Shown: piece after piece, positions 1-8,764 of the stretch | Numbering within the stretch: the first letter of the stretch is position 1 | Layout of the letters: every line of letters starts with the position of its first letter | NCBI GenBank assembly: GCA_950295325.1 | Contig: OX485806.1 | Location: 45,999,169 to 46,063,168, forward strand | Direction: 5' to 3' | DNA: 64,000 bases | Source: Polytrichum commune | Lineage: Eukaryota; Streptophyta; Polytrichopsida; Polytrichales; Polytrichaceae | The notes under the pieces: model-generated | The model's input: the letters and a program-made list of their open reading frames with translations, nothing else | What the model was told of the DNA's origin: nothing | Databases searched by the model: none | Translations under genes and position numbers: made by a program

Positions 1-23
1 AGAAAACTTAAGCATTATCTTAC

Positions 24-371
24 AGTTGATGGTAGATTTATTGGGGATGTAAGATGAAGGCGGTTCATTCCCCACCACTCTTTCCAAATTGCAAAGCCAT
101 ACGATTTGCAATATCCAAGAATATTGGACTTCGTACACATACGAAAAGGGTGAAACAAAATAATTGCCCCGTCGTCGAGCAGATGTTGGTCGGCAAAGTC
201 AAATAGTGGTTGTAACCACTCTTTCGATTCTTGATTCCAAGCGGGAATGGACGATGGTGGGTTTGATATGCCAGGAACAGGAAGACATTTCGGTATATCT
301 GCAAGAATCAAGTCCAAACAGGGATGGTCCTCCGGAGAACCTTTGTAGTGCCGGGTTTTGTCTTTTGAGTG
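24..371 (-). CDS. Copy A exon, methyltransferase-like domain, motif IV region
   Basis: Acceptor TGTGCAG|CAC and donor ACT|GTAAGA are canonical. The exon encodes DLILADIPKCLPVP, then a helix-rich segment and LLDDGAIILFHPF, ending WWGMNRLHL. In N4-cytosine/N6-adenine DNA methylases the catalytic motif IV is (v)Dli(t/l)DPPY, followed by a helix and an LxxGGxlxxF strand, so the layout fits. The tetrapeptide is DIPK rather than DPPY: the first Asp and one Pro stay, but the Pro and aromatic residue needed for base binding are missing. Copy B has DILE. Probably catalytically dead, or a related fold with another role. The later part lies outside the window. Confidence 0.5.
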
Positions 372-1111
372 CTGCACAATCAAAGGACATTGTCACAATT
401 TGTACATGACAAATGACTTCAATAAAACCAGGTTTAGGGTGAATAGATAAGCATTCAACTAGTTCCATTCAACGAGGAGTTTAAATCATTTTGAAGATTA
501 CCTACCTCTACAACAGCCACAAGACATAAATCTCCCTGATGATGTGTGACTTGATCAAAAAGTTGTAAGTAGTGACTGTCGAACAATAACAAATTTGAGG
601 ACCCTTATCAAAAGGATTAAAAGAATCCTCCTTGCTTTGTACATTGCCTAGTACTGGAATGCAAAACAAATTCTTTATACATTTTTGTACCCTCCTAAAG
701 TGTTGCCACTCTAGATATCAATCACAGTTACTTCAAATATTATAAGCTACTGTTGAGTTGCAACAAGAGGGGCTTGCAAAACTAAGTTGGATCCTAATAC
801 ACATTATAATGTGATGAAGTCCTTTAAAGCAATGGTGTAACAAAACAAATGGCCGATTGCAAGCACAAAACAAATTGTCGAGTCCGTTGAGGGCTCAGCT
901 CACACTCCATATGGTTTTTCGGTCCTGAAACAAAAGCATAAACTATTCCCTTTCGAGCCCTTAGTTGTCAGAATCCATGTTTCGGTCCCGAAACAAAACC
1001 CGATTGCTGAAATATGAAAAGCAATACCTACTGAATGAAAAATTTGGACAAGATTGAAATGCAAAAATTTGAAGGCAAACATGTTATGACAAAATTATGG
1101 AAGAGCAGTAC

Positions 1112-1802
1112 CTTAAGCATGAATCTTTTCAACTCATTGTAAGAAGGGGTGAATTCCTCTGTGTCACCGCCAAGAACGTCTTCCATTGAGGCGTTGAGAA
1201 TGAGCTCTTGAAGGTGCATCTCGAGCTCTTCTCCCGATGTCAAAATAGGAATTTGACTCAACTGCTCGTAGGAGGAATCGCATTTTGTTCCTCTAAAAAA
1301 TGTTGGAGCATGAGAACCAGATTTATATGTGGGACTTGGAGCAACAAGACTTTTACCTTCTGGCTCTAGGGGGGTTCATCTTCTTTTTGCCCTTCTTGAT
1401 GGACTTCTCCAGTGATTTTTGTAGCTTCTCCCGCTCTTTTTGATCAGCTCTCTCCTCAGCCTCCTTGACCCTCAGCGCTTTCTTTCGGTCTTCTTCGATG
1501 TGTCGTTTCATTGCCTTTGCCCTCTCATTCTCATCTTCAATGCCCTGTAAGTCCACCATTTTAATTCCAGACTCACGTACAACCTCCCTTGACTTCCTGG
1601 CTCAATCTCAAAAGAAGGAGTAAAACTTGGAGCGCAATCAAGATACCAGGCACCGCCGGTAAGGTGAGAAGTTGTCCACGTGCATTGTTGAAGAGCTGAG
1701 AACATGCACGCTGAGTTTGATCTATCAAGCCATGTGGTCAAGAATACAAAAAGATCTTGTTTGGAAATAGCTCCTTTGGCCAGAAGCTCGTACTTAAAGT
1801 AC
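1112..1802 (-). CDS. Copy A exon, middle region 5 with coiled coil
   Basis: Starts YFKYELLAKGAISKQDLF and contains GGAWYLDCAPSFTP (copy B: ARGWYLDCSGGFVP). A long charged, coiled-coil-like stretch rich in Lys and Glu follows, with runs such as DRKKALRVKEAEERADQKE, then an acidic tail ending SYNELKRFMLK before donor AAG|GTACTG. Copy B ends AYTRI(stop)EFIAN at the matching donor. Two frame changes, near 1,570 and in a C6 run near 1,370, split it into three readings. A 32-nt GTGAGT...TTACAG intron could fix the first, but that is too short for a usual plant intron. Confidence 0.45.
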
Positions 1803-1921
1803 CTGTGTTACGAAATAGCACATAACATTACATTCTAGAACTTTCGAACTAGCAAATCACATAATATGAACGGAAACAATTACTGAAATTAATGAAAAAT
1901 ACTTCAAGATTTGAGACGTAC

Positions 1922-2157
1922 TTAAGAAAAACTTTGCGGACAACTAGGTCATATCCGTTAAATCCAACAAAGTCGTTACCTTTTTTGAAGGAATCGTGTC
2001 CTCTGAAATAGGTGTTGAACGCATGGTCCCATAACTTCATGCGATAGTCTTCGATATACGCGGGCAACAACATCGATTCACTGGCAACACTCATGTTGAT
2101 AGGAAGTCGGTCTTGACGCATGGTCTCGTCAAAAATAATAATGGCCTGCTCAAAAAT
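1922..2157 (-). CDS. Copy A exon, middle region 4
   Basis: Acceptor TTACCAG and donor AA|GTACGT are intact. The product holds LLPAYIEDYRMKLWDHAF and KKGNDFVGFNGYDLVVRKV. Copy B has LCPRKYVDH(stop)RILIWDRTF and VKGDNILEFEEGTLAIKRV. Hydrophobic positions and the RxxxWDxxF motif are shared. No family recognised; it sits between the ParB-like and methyltransferase-like parts. Confidence 0.5.
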
Positions 2158-2315
2158 CTGGTAAGCAAAACAAAAAGCATCAGCTGGACCAATTGCATAA
2201 GCAAGACAACAAATGCATGATTGCGTCAATGAAATTAAGAATGTGAGGTAGGTAAAAGTCATGCCAACGAGGAACTCAACTAACTAAAAATTCAATAAAA
2301 TCAGTGGACTTAATC

Positions 2316-2532
2316 CTGCCCAGAAACATGTTTTTGCCAGGAAATTTGCCAATTTCTCTTCGTTGACAGGCTTGGGAGGTAGCCTGCGGGCCTCGCGAAT
2401 CAAAGCAGATGAATTAAAGTATTCTAGCCATTTTATTTTGAATGTTGGAGACGCCCTAGAGGTTGCAATGAGCTGCAGCTTCTCTAAGTTGACTTCCGGT
2501 GAGAGTGAGTTTAACGTGTAATGTCGCTCAAT
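2316..2532 (-). CDS. Copy A exon, middle region 3
   Basis: After acceptor CACACAG the exon encodes IERHYTLNSLSPEVNLEK, then SPTFKIKWLEYFN and ends near TCFWAG. Copy B has RHFNEFASTDMTIEK, EPSLKAKWLHWWN and ESFWAQ in the same order, so homology is clear. The donor is odd in both copies (A: GG/GA; B: GC), so either a non-canonical donor is used or both sites have decayed. Function unknown. Confidence 0.5.
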
Positions 2533-2620
2533 CTGTGTGATAGAGGGCTTGTGAGTTCCTTAGTCCTCTTCTCAGGATAAGATGAACAGATTGATATGGA
2601 CAAAGGTTTAGGGTACGTAC

Positions 2621-2812
2621 CTCACGAAGCCAACCATTGGTAAGCTCCAGGTTCGACACAGCAACCAGTTTTTCCATCTTCATGCGAAATGCCACAGCTC
2701 TCTTCTCAACTGCGGCTTTCATCGCAGCCGCCTTGTTAGCAGGGGAGACTTCTCCTTCTGATTGCTCCACAGGCTGACGTACACCATCGTCCGCAGCGAG
2801 ACCCAGTTCGTG
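2621..2812 (-). CDS. Copy A exon, middle region 2
   Basis: Corresponds by order, phase and end (GWLRE| with donor GTACGT; copy B DFFHE| with GTATCC) to copy B exon 39,630-39,827. The internal sequence is weakly conserved and Ala/Lys/Glu-rich (NKAAAMKAAVEKRAVAF), probably helical. The expected acceptor reads GTGCAA instead of GTGCAG, a G-to-A change that would disable splicing if the exon model is right. Confidence 0.4.
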
Positions 2813-3059
2813 TTGCACAAAGAAAGAACAAGAATGCGGAAACCAAAAGGTCAGAAGAAATTGAAACTAACGAAATGAGGAACTTGAGTTTGACCCCTTG
2901 TTTCGCAGCCGAAACAAGGATTGGAGATTCACAAAATCATCCGGTTGGGATTCACAAAATCAGACGAATTATTTCATGACTCACAAAAAAATGAGGAAAT
3001 AAAACTAGTACATCGCCTGAAATGTGAAATTTGTAAACACATGTAATGGTAACGAATAC

Positions 3060-3204
3060 CACGTCTTTTTGTGACTTCTTGCACCTTTTGAGGTCAGTTG
3101 GACTGAAAATGTCATTGAACTGGTCAATTGACATTAGACCATACTTCTGAACCCTGAACATGGTATGAACAATGTTGGTCTTCACGTGAGAGTCCTCGGT
3201 ATGT
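3060..3204 (-). CDS. Copy A exon, conserved middle region 1
   Basis: Encodes HTEDSHVKTNIV... YGLMSIDQFNDIFSPTDL, matching copy B exon 39,338-39,533 (TEHDYVKASIHA... FGRLELSTFKDLISPANY). The acceptor TTCAG|ACAT and donor GTG|GTATTC are in place. The pattern (small helix, then a DLxSPxx turn) is reminiscent of the linker after ParB nuclease domains, but I cannot assign it to a family. Confidence 0.5.
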
Positions 3205-3310
3205 CTGAATTCAAAACCATATGCAAGATATTAGATTATTGTAATGAAAAGAATTCGAAACCATGTCGAAATTAATATGAAAATTTGCATATAAAAAAAA
3301 ATGCACTTAC

Positions 3311-3952
3311 TTGTTGATGTTGTGTATGAAGTGCATAACAAGTTCAGGTTTCCCATTTGTATCAAGGAGAATTGAGTCCACCAAATAATGCCAAGAACCC
3401 TCAGTTCGGTGAAGTCTATCAATGTGATTTAACCAAGCTTGACGCCTATGGTTTCCGTCACACGCAAAAAACATCAAATTTGTGAAGCGGGCCAATTGTG
3501 GATCTGATAGGAGAAATGTGTTGAAAATGTCGTTTTTGGCATTCCAAATAGGACCCCAAGGAGCTTTATCAGCTTCTATCACTTCCTATGTCTTACCGTC
3601 TTCATTGGTGGTTGAAACATAAAAGACCGAAACGCCCTCCCTGTATTCGTGGACAAACTCTTACTCGAGCTTAGCAAGATCGGATGATAGAGTTGGCCTA
3701 ACCATTAGCATTGCCAACATTTTGCACAAGGGAATACTAAATCGCGAGGAACTGATAGGTTGGAATCTCAAGCTTGTGATCGTGGCCACAGAGTTAAGTT
3801 TCTGCCGAGTCCGTATCTCATCCTCATCACCCAGAAAGTGAGCATCATCCCCAAGTGATTCTTCTTCTCCTTCAGGCCCGTCCTCTAATTTCAAAATATG
3901 GCCGCGTTCCCTCTGATACTTGTGTCGCAGGTGGCGAAGATGTAGCATGTAC
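3311..3952 (-). CDS. Copy A exon with the ParB-like segment
   Basis: The exon begins with a charged linker (LEDGPEGEEESLGDDAHF). It then has a strand-like segment, TSLRFQPISSSR, comparable to the first strand of ParB N-terminal domains, and ends in a ParB/sulfiredoxin-like motif, MFFACDGNHRRQAWLNHI, at about 3,400-3,455. Copy B has MFFVWEGNYRLTAWWRHI in the same place. Known families: ParB N-terminal nucleotidase/nuclease folds carry G-x-(H/x)-R-(x)2-A here. After it, A reads SWHYLVDSILLD and B reads SWHVSVNCIVVD, fitting the strand that follows in ParB. Copy A keeps about 60 residues between the two motifs that copy B lacks. Two in-frame stops (TAA 3,661; TAG 3,586) interrupt it. The ParB assignment rests on one motif and local order, so it is moderate at best. 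Confidence 0.5.
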
Positions 3953-4274
3953 CTACCATAGAGACAATACATTTTCAATAAAGTAATAATCACTTGCTCG
4001 GCAGTGCACATAAACGCTATTAGCTGAACAACATATTGACCATGTTCAATTGAAAATCAACACTAACATCTGCAGAGCAAGATGAAGTTTCTAATCATTC
4101 GGTCCCGAACATTAATTCCTAAGGTTGCAGGATTGTAGGATCACAAACTTTTCAAGAAGTCAGCTGTGAACAATTACATTCCAAGTCTGTGAACATTTCA
4201 TTTCGGCACCGAAACACCAGAATTCCACTTCTCGGAAACCTAGGCAATCAAACCGAAACAATTAGTTTCTAAGA

Positions 4275-4447
4275 CCGAAACCTCTCACTCAGACTCTACC
4301 CTCAAAATCAATTTTGGGGCCGAAACCTCTCACTTAGACTCTACCCTCAAAATCAATTTTGGGGCCGAAACCTCTCACTCAGACTCTACCCTCAAAATCA
4401 GTTTGGGGGCCGAAACCTCTCACTCAGACTCTACCCTCAAAATCAGA
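4275..4447. repeat. 45-bp tandem repeat, about four units, inside a copy A intron
   Basis: Units begin CCGAAACCTCTCACT at 4,275, 4,320, 4,365 and 4,410 with only one or two differences each; the fourth is shortened. They lie between the tentative first exon and the ParB-like exon. Confidence 0.85.
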
Positions 4448-4557
4448 CTGCAACCTCTCACTAACCCACAACCACAAGACCCAGTTTCTTAGACCGAATC
4501 CTAACAATCATACAACCAGACTGAAAGCTAACAACCAGTTTTGGTTTAACTATTTAC

Positions 4558-4830
4558 CTCTTCGGTAGAGTACTCGCCATCCGTCTCCATGCTGGCTTCT
4601 CCTTGACCCAAGTTGTTCTTGTCGCAATGAACGCCCTCCTTGCTGCGTTGAATCTGCCTAATGACCTTCTGCCCAGTGTGCTTTAAAGTAGATGCACTCG
4701 AGGTTGCGTTTCGTCGTTGCTGCTGCCTTTGCCCGGGACGTGCCAAGGAAAGCTCAAACAGGTGGAGCAACATCCATCGATTGCTAAGGGCCCTAGCCTT
4801 TTCCATCCAAAAACAACCATTCACCTCTCT
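4558..4830 (-). CDS. Possible N-terminal exon of copy A
   Basis: An open stretch on the minus strand ends STEE and meets a good donor (GAG|GTAAATAG) at 4,557. The composition is basic then acidic and includes a Gln/Arg-rich run (QRQQQRRN). I found no matching exon in copy B, and its end phase does not join the next exon directly, so at least one small exon may be missing from the model. The start is uncertain: Met codons lie near 4,875 and 4,807. Confidence 0.3.
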
Positions 4831-4879
4831 TGGTAGGGAACAACAAAATCCGCACCCACTAGCATGCCTCACCATTCAG

Positions 4880-7185
4880 TCAGGGATGTTTGCATTTCCT
4901 AGAGTTAAGAATGCAATTACCACCTAATCCTTACCTAGACAGGTTGAAAAGAGAGGATTTGATTTGGCTATGTGTGTGCTAGATGTGGAGTGGAGTTGGT
5001 GTCTGCCCTCGTGACAAGGCATTGTGAGATAGATTCAGTGGACTCGCTGAATTGAGCAATACCAAAAGAGAAGAAATCCGATCTAGGTGTTGTTGGTATT
5101 TTTGCTCAGTACTGCCACTCAAAGTTGTATTGGAGGTAAAGGTGTCGTTGGCATGTGAAGCAACGAGTAGCACATGCTTTTGGGGTTGGGCATGTATGAC
5201 CTTTTGGACCTAGCCTTGATTAAATTACCGAGGTATGAAGGGTCGATTCAAGGTTGGGGAGAAGTGAATTGTTTGAACACATCCCAAGGGTGCTAGGTAA
5301 TATAACCTCTGTAGAGACCATTGAAGTAGCAAAGGTGTAATTTGTTGTTGATTTGTTACTTTCACGCTTTGATAGTCAACAAAGTAGAATAAACATAGTT
5401 GCATTGTAGCAAAGGCCTCAATGAGATCCATCCTATTAGACCTCGTCCCCAAGGTGAATATTAAACCTAGGGTTATTCAATTTACAGTAGAAAAATGATT
5501 CTAGTGGGTTGTGTAATTAGGTTCTTGAACTCCACCATGGTTTTGGGGCGATATTGGGTTGCACGAGTTTCAGTGCCAGCCACAAAATTCTAGTTGGTTA
5601 TGTTGAGTCGAGCTCTTGGACAATAGTCTATGCCACCTAGTGGTTTGTAGATACCTGCTCGTTGAATTCAAGGTCAGGAAGATTGGAGAGTGCATAGGCA
5701 TAGGTTTGGCGGAACAAACGACTTGCATCTAGAGATGCTAGGTTCTCATCTAGGATACATCATCAGCAAATCAAGGAACTTGTTGTCCAATAGGTGGGGC
5801 TTACATATCACATGCAATCGATTGGGGTAGTCGGTGGTAAAGTTCTTTGTGAATTGGGACGATACAAGTGCCGGTGCAAGTTGCATTGTCCATACCGGCT
5901 ATGGCGGACCAACTGTAGGAAAAGTGGTCAAACTTACTTAATTAGGTGACGACCATTGAATAGGCAGCAATGGCACATTCTAATTTTCTTCAATGACGAC
6001 CATAAATAAATAGGCTAAAGGATACAAAGGTGATGACATTCATCCATTTTCTCACGTAACGGTTGATTCTAATCACAGCTGTAGCCTCAAAAGGATGCTA
6101 TGAACAAAATTGCAATATTGAGTTCATTAGGGAAACATTCACGGACGCCAATAGTGAACACTTTATGCTAATCCAGTGTACACATGTGAAGAATTTGGAC
6201 GTGGGTTTCTTCAATTGTTTCACTAGCTTGGTTTTTTTAAGAAACTCAAGACTGACAACCTAGTGGAAGGAGGAGAATGTGGCCGTGAGGAACTCTGTGT
6301 ATGCTTGTGTACTATAGTGTCATGCTTGGCTTTCCATACTTTTGGCATCTGGGAAATAATTTGGGACCCTCTGGCAGCGAATACGTAACATTTACATGTT
6401 TTCAAACCCTAATCCAAATAGGATGATGGAGTTGTTAACTACACAAGTTAGAATCTTAGCATTCACAGCAATGCATGACGCGGATTGGTAGGATGTTGAT
6501 TCTCATGTTGGGTGCAACCTCATCGCACTATGAACAGGGCAAACCTTATGTACTTTGGTAATGAGTTTCTTAATCACATCACAAAAGCACTTGAGTTTAT
6601 TTGTGAGAATGTAACTTAAGTGGTTGAAAAAAGGTTGCTGAGCGAATGTGGGTTGAGTTTGAATTGGTCTGGGTGAATGGAGGTGGCAGCATATGCAATT
6701 GGTGAGTAGTCGTAAAGAATAGTGGGCTAGTCTTGCAACTGGGTGTGTTGTGGGTGTGGATGGATGTGGTGCAGTTGCAGCGGAGGAGGTGTGCACAGCT
6801 AGTGCTGCCCAAGGGCCCAAGCAATAGTTCAAGCGATATTCCACGCTCAATTGGATGGGGTTGTGGTAATTGTGTTAATTTCGTATTGCAAGTGGTAAAT
6901 GGTGGGGGAAAGGTCATTTGGTCATGAGGTTGAGAGTTGTTGATTTGTTGCCTCGCGGCATACAACATTGCTAAAATTGCTAATTGAAGCTAGGATGGTA
7001 GAATGGCTCTCCATACTTTGTTTTATGTTATCTTTGAGGTGTTGTTATAGAAGGTAGAGCATTAGATTGCTCGTAGTCAATAGAAATATAAAAGAAGAAA
7101 CTTGAGAATGATTAAGATTATAATAAGGCTACCATACTAGTTTGAAGAGGAATATGAGTTATCCCATATATTTTGTGTAAACCAA
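4880..7185. other. No gene recognised
   Basis: Unique-looking, moderately AT-rich sequence. Open stretches here (up to about 123 codons near 6,600-6,968) are short, overlap on both strands and show no domain motif. I see no structured RNA or element ends before the L2 element at 7,186. Confidence 0.5.
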
Positions 7186-7550
7186 TGTGAGCCCAAAATG
7201 GTGCCCACATGTGGTGATTAACTCTTCGAAACCAATTTTAGTTTGACTTTGATGTGTTATGATTATTCACAAAACATAAAAAGAGTGAAGTGTGGTTTGG
7301 ATTTAAGTTTAGGCTTTAGAATGTGTTGTGTGATTATTTCAAGGTTGAATTCAATAAGAGTATGCCTTGATAATGTGAGTAGGGGGTAAGGTGAAGCAAG
7401 GTGAGCTCCGCGGGTTAAATGCCCACTTTTGGATCCACCTTGGTAGTTTAGGAAGAAGGAAGCTTGGTGGAAGGGGATTAGTCCCTACTTTGAAGGTGAA
7501 GGTTAAGGGATTGTGATTGGAGGTGCTAATCCTCTCACCCTATCCTCACC

Positions 7551-7580
7551 TCTCTCTCCCTCTCTCCCTCTCTCCCTCTT
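7551..7580. repeat. CT-rich microsatellite (TCTCTCCC type)
   Basis: A near-perfect run of CTCTCTCC units on the plus strand within the L2 element, next to further CT-rich sequence to about 7,620. Pyrimidine tracts of this sort are common near plant transcription starts. Confidence 0.75.
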
Positions 7581-7939
7581 TGCTACTTAAGGTGTTTTCT
7601 CTCTCATTTTCTTCTCTCTCCATCAAGCGCTCTCAAGAGAGCAAGCTCTTAAAGAGCTTGAGCCACGTGTGTGAGACATTAGTTCTTAGTGAAGTTAATT
7701 AGTTAAGCTCTCTCTCTCAATGCCTCCCAATTGAGGGAGCTCTTAGAGTTTAAAGTTGCACGTGTTGATTAGTTAGTAGTTAGTGGAATTAGTGTGTTAA
7801 ATTAGTTTATTGTTTAGGAGCAAGGAAAAAGAAAGAAGAAGAAAAACTTAGAAAACATGTGATTAGGGAAGGAGAGAGTTTGGATTAGGGTGCAACTAGT
7901 GGTTGGGATACCCATTCGGGTATTATAACTTCATATACT

Positions 7940-8236
7940 GAAATCAGAAGGCAGCTAGGCTTGGAGGTTAGACCACCCGGGACTGGAACAGAAGGCAGCT
8001 GGGCTTGGTAAGTTAGGCCACACCGCGACTGTAATCAGAAGGCAGCTGGGCTTGGAGGTTAAACCACCCGGAACTGGAACAGAAGGCAGTTGGGCTCGGT
8101 AAGTTAGGCCACACCGCGACTGTAATCAGAAGGCAGCTGGGCTTGGAGGTTAGACCACCCGGGACTGGAATCAAAGGCAGCTGGGCTTGGAGGTTAGACC
8201 ACACCCGGGACTGGAATCAGAAGGCAGTTGGGTTGC
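7940..8236. repeat. Tandem array of ~50-60 bp units in L2
   Basis: At least six units start near AGAAGGCAGCTGGGC. Two variants alternate: one continues with a cluster like GGAGGTTAGACCACCCGGG, the other with GGTAAGTTAGGCCACACC, giving a higher-order period of about 110 bp. The L2 copy at 41,233-43,379 has a diverged counterpart of GGAGCTGGGTTTATGAA units around 41,940-42,160 (minus sense). Confidence 0.8.
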
Positions 8237-8468
8237 CTAACAACAATTCATTTAGACTATCTAGGGGTTAGCAAGGCTAGCTCAAGTAGTAAGTATTAGC
8301 ACATAAAAAACTAGATCACATTAGGCCATCTTTAGTGGTAGCTAAGAAGTTATATTCATTTAGGCTAGTTGGTGCCACGTGTGGGTTTGTATGAGTGTGT
8401 TTAACCATTGAGAAAAGTGTTTTTCAACACTTGCACCTCTTGGTCAAAATAACTCACTTGCATTATTA

Positions 8469-8633
8469 ATGGAGAATGTGGAAGATTCTTGCAATGGCAA
8501 GAAAAATGAAGTGAAGATTAAACGAGCGAGGGGAATGTCCTTAAGGGCATGTGTGGCTAAAGCCACGGGTTGGACGCTTGAGAAAGCCAACTCTACCACA
8601 AGCCAAGAGGCTAACATTAATAAAGTACAATGA
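8469..8633 (+). CDS. Small L2-encoded protein (54 aa), unknown function
   Basis: Met start MENVEDSCNGKK; a core RGMSLRACVAKATGWTLE; stop TGA. The copy in L2 at 41,233-43,379 (minus) keeps MENVEHSRDGK and RGISLRACVAKAAGWTLE, although the reading is interrupted and extended there by a Ser/Thr/Asp-rich stretch. Upstream DNA (AGTGTTTTTCAACACTTGCA) is also conserved. Two copies agreeing at protein level suggest it once coded, perhaps the first codons of a retroelement gene. Short length keeps confidence modest. Confidence 0.4.
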   Translation: MENVEDSCNGKKNEVKIKRARGMSLRACVAKATGWTLEKANSTTSQEANINKVQ

Positions 8634-8764
8634 GTGGAAACAATATGTGTTCTTTTGGACATAAAAATTACTTTGCACATGGTTCAAGTTTGTAAGAGAT
8701 ACATGTGACTCGCAAAGCCATCACCCGGACTAGGACGCTTAAGGGTGGTGGATTTGGCCTCACA

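Larger units (their letters stand above)
24..4830 (-). pseudogene. ParB-like plus methyltransferase-like gene, copy A (5' and middle part, decayed, cut by window start)
   Basis: Seven exon-like blocks read on the minus strand line up in order with copy B (38,762-44,757): 3,311-~3,952; 3,060-3,204; 2,621-2,812; ~2,316-2,532; 1,922-2,157; 1,112-1,802; 24-371. Intron phases match between the copies: split codon AA|A at 3,311/3,204 against TA|G in B, split AA|G at 1,922/1,802 against CG|T in B, and phase 0 before the methyltransferase exon. A further upstream exon (~4,558-4,830, donor GAG|GTAAAT) is tentative. Decay seen: in-frame TAA at 3,661-3,663 and TAG at 3,586-3,588, a frame change near 1,570, a frame change in a C6 run near 1,370, and a probable acceptor CAG to CAA at 2,813-2,814. 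The C-terminal part lies before base 1. Role is not known; the domain order resembles prokaryotic ParB/DNA-methylase fusions. It is less damaged than copy B, so a functional relative elsewhere in the genome is likely. Confidence 0.6.
7186..8764 (+). mobile_element. Solo-LTR-like element, family L2, complete copy
   Basis: Begins TGTGAGCCCAAAA and ends TTTGGCCTCACA. The ends are short inverted repeats, and the element is flanked by a perfect 5-bp duplication, ACCAA (7,181-7,185 and 8,765-8,769). A second complete copy at 41,233-43,379 has the same ends and its own 5-bp duplication. TG...CA ends and 5-bp duplications are typical of LTR retrotransposon integration, and no second LTR or reverse transcriptase is present, so I read it as a solo LTR. 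It carries a CT-rich tract (7,551-7,580), a GGCAGCTGGGCTTGG tandem array and a small ORF. Confidence 0.75.

Noticed and set aside
24-4830. Bacterial or phage contamination as source of the ParB/methylase genes
   Set aside because: Both copies have matching GT-AG introns and are embedded in plant repeats.
7940-8236. CRISPR-like array
   Set aside because: Units are contiguous tandem repeats with no unique spacers, inside a plant retroelement.
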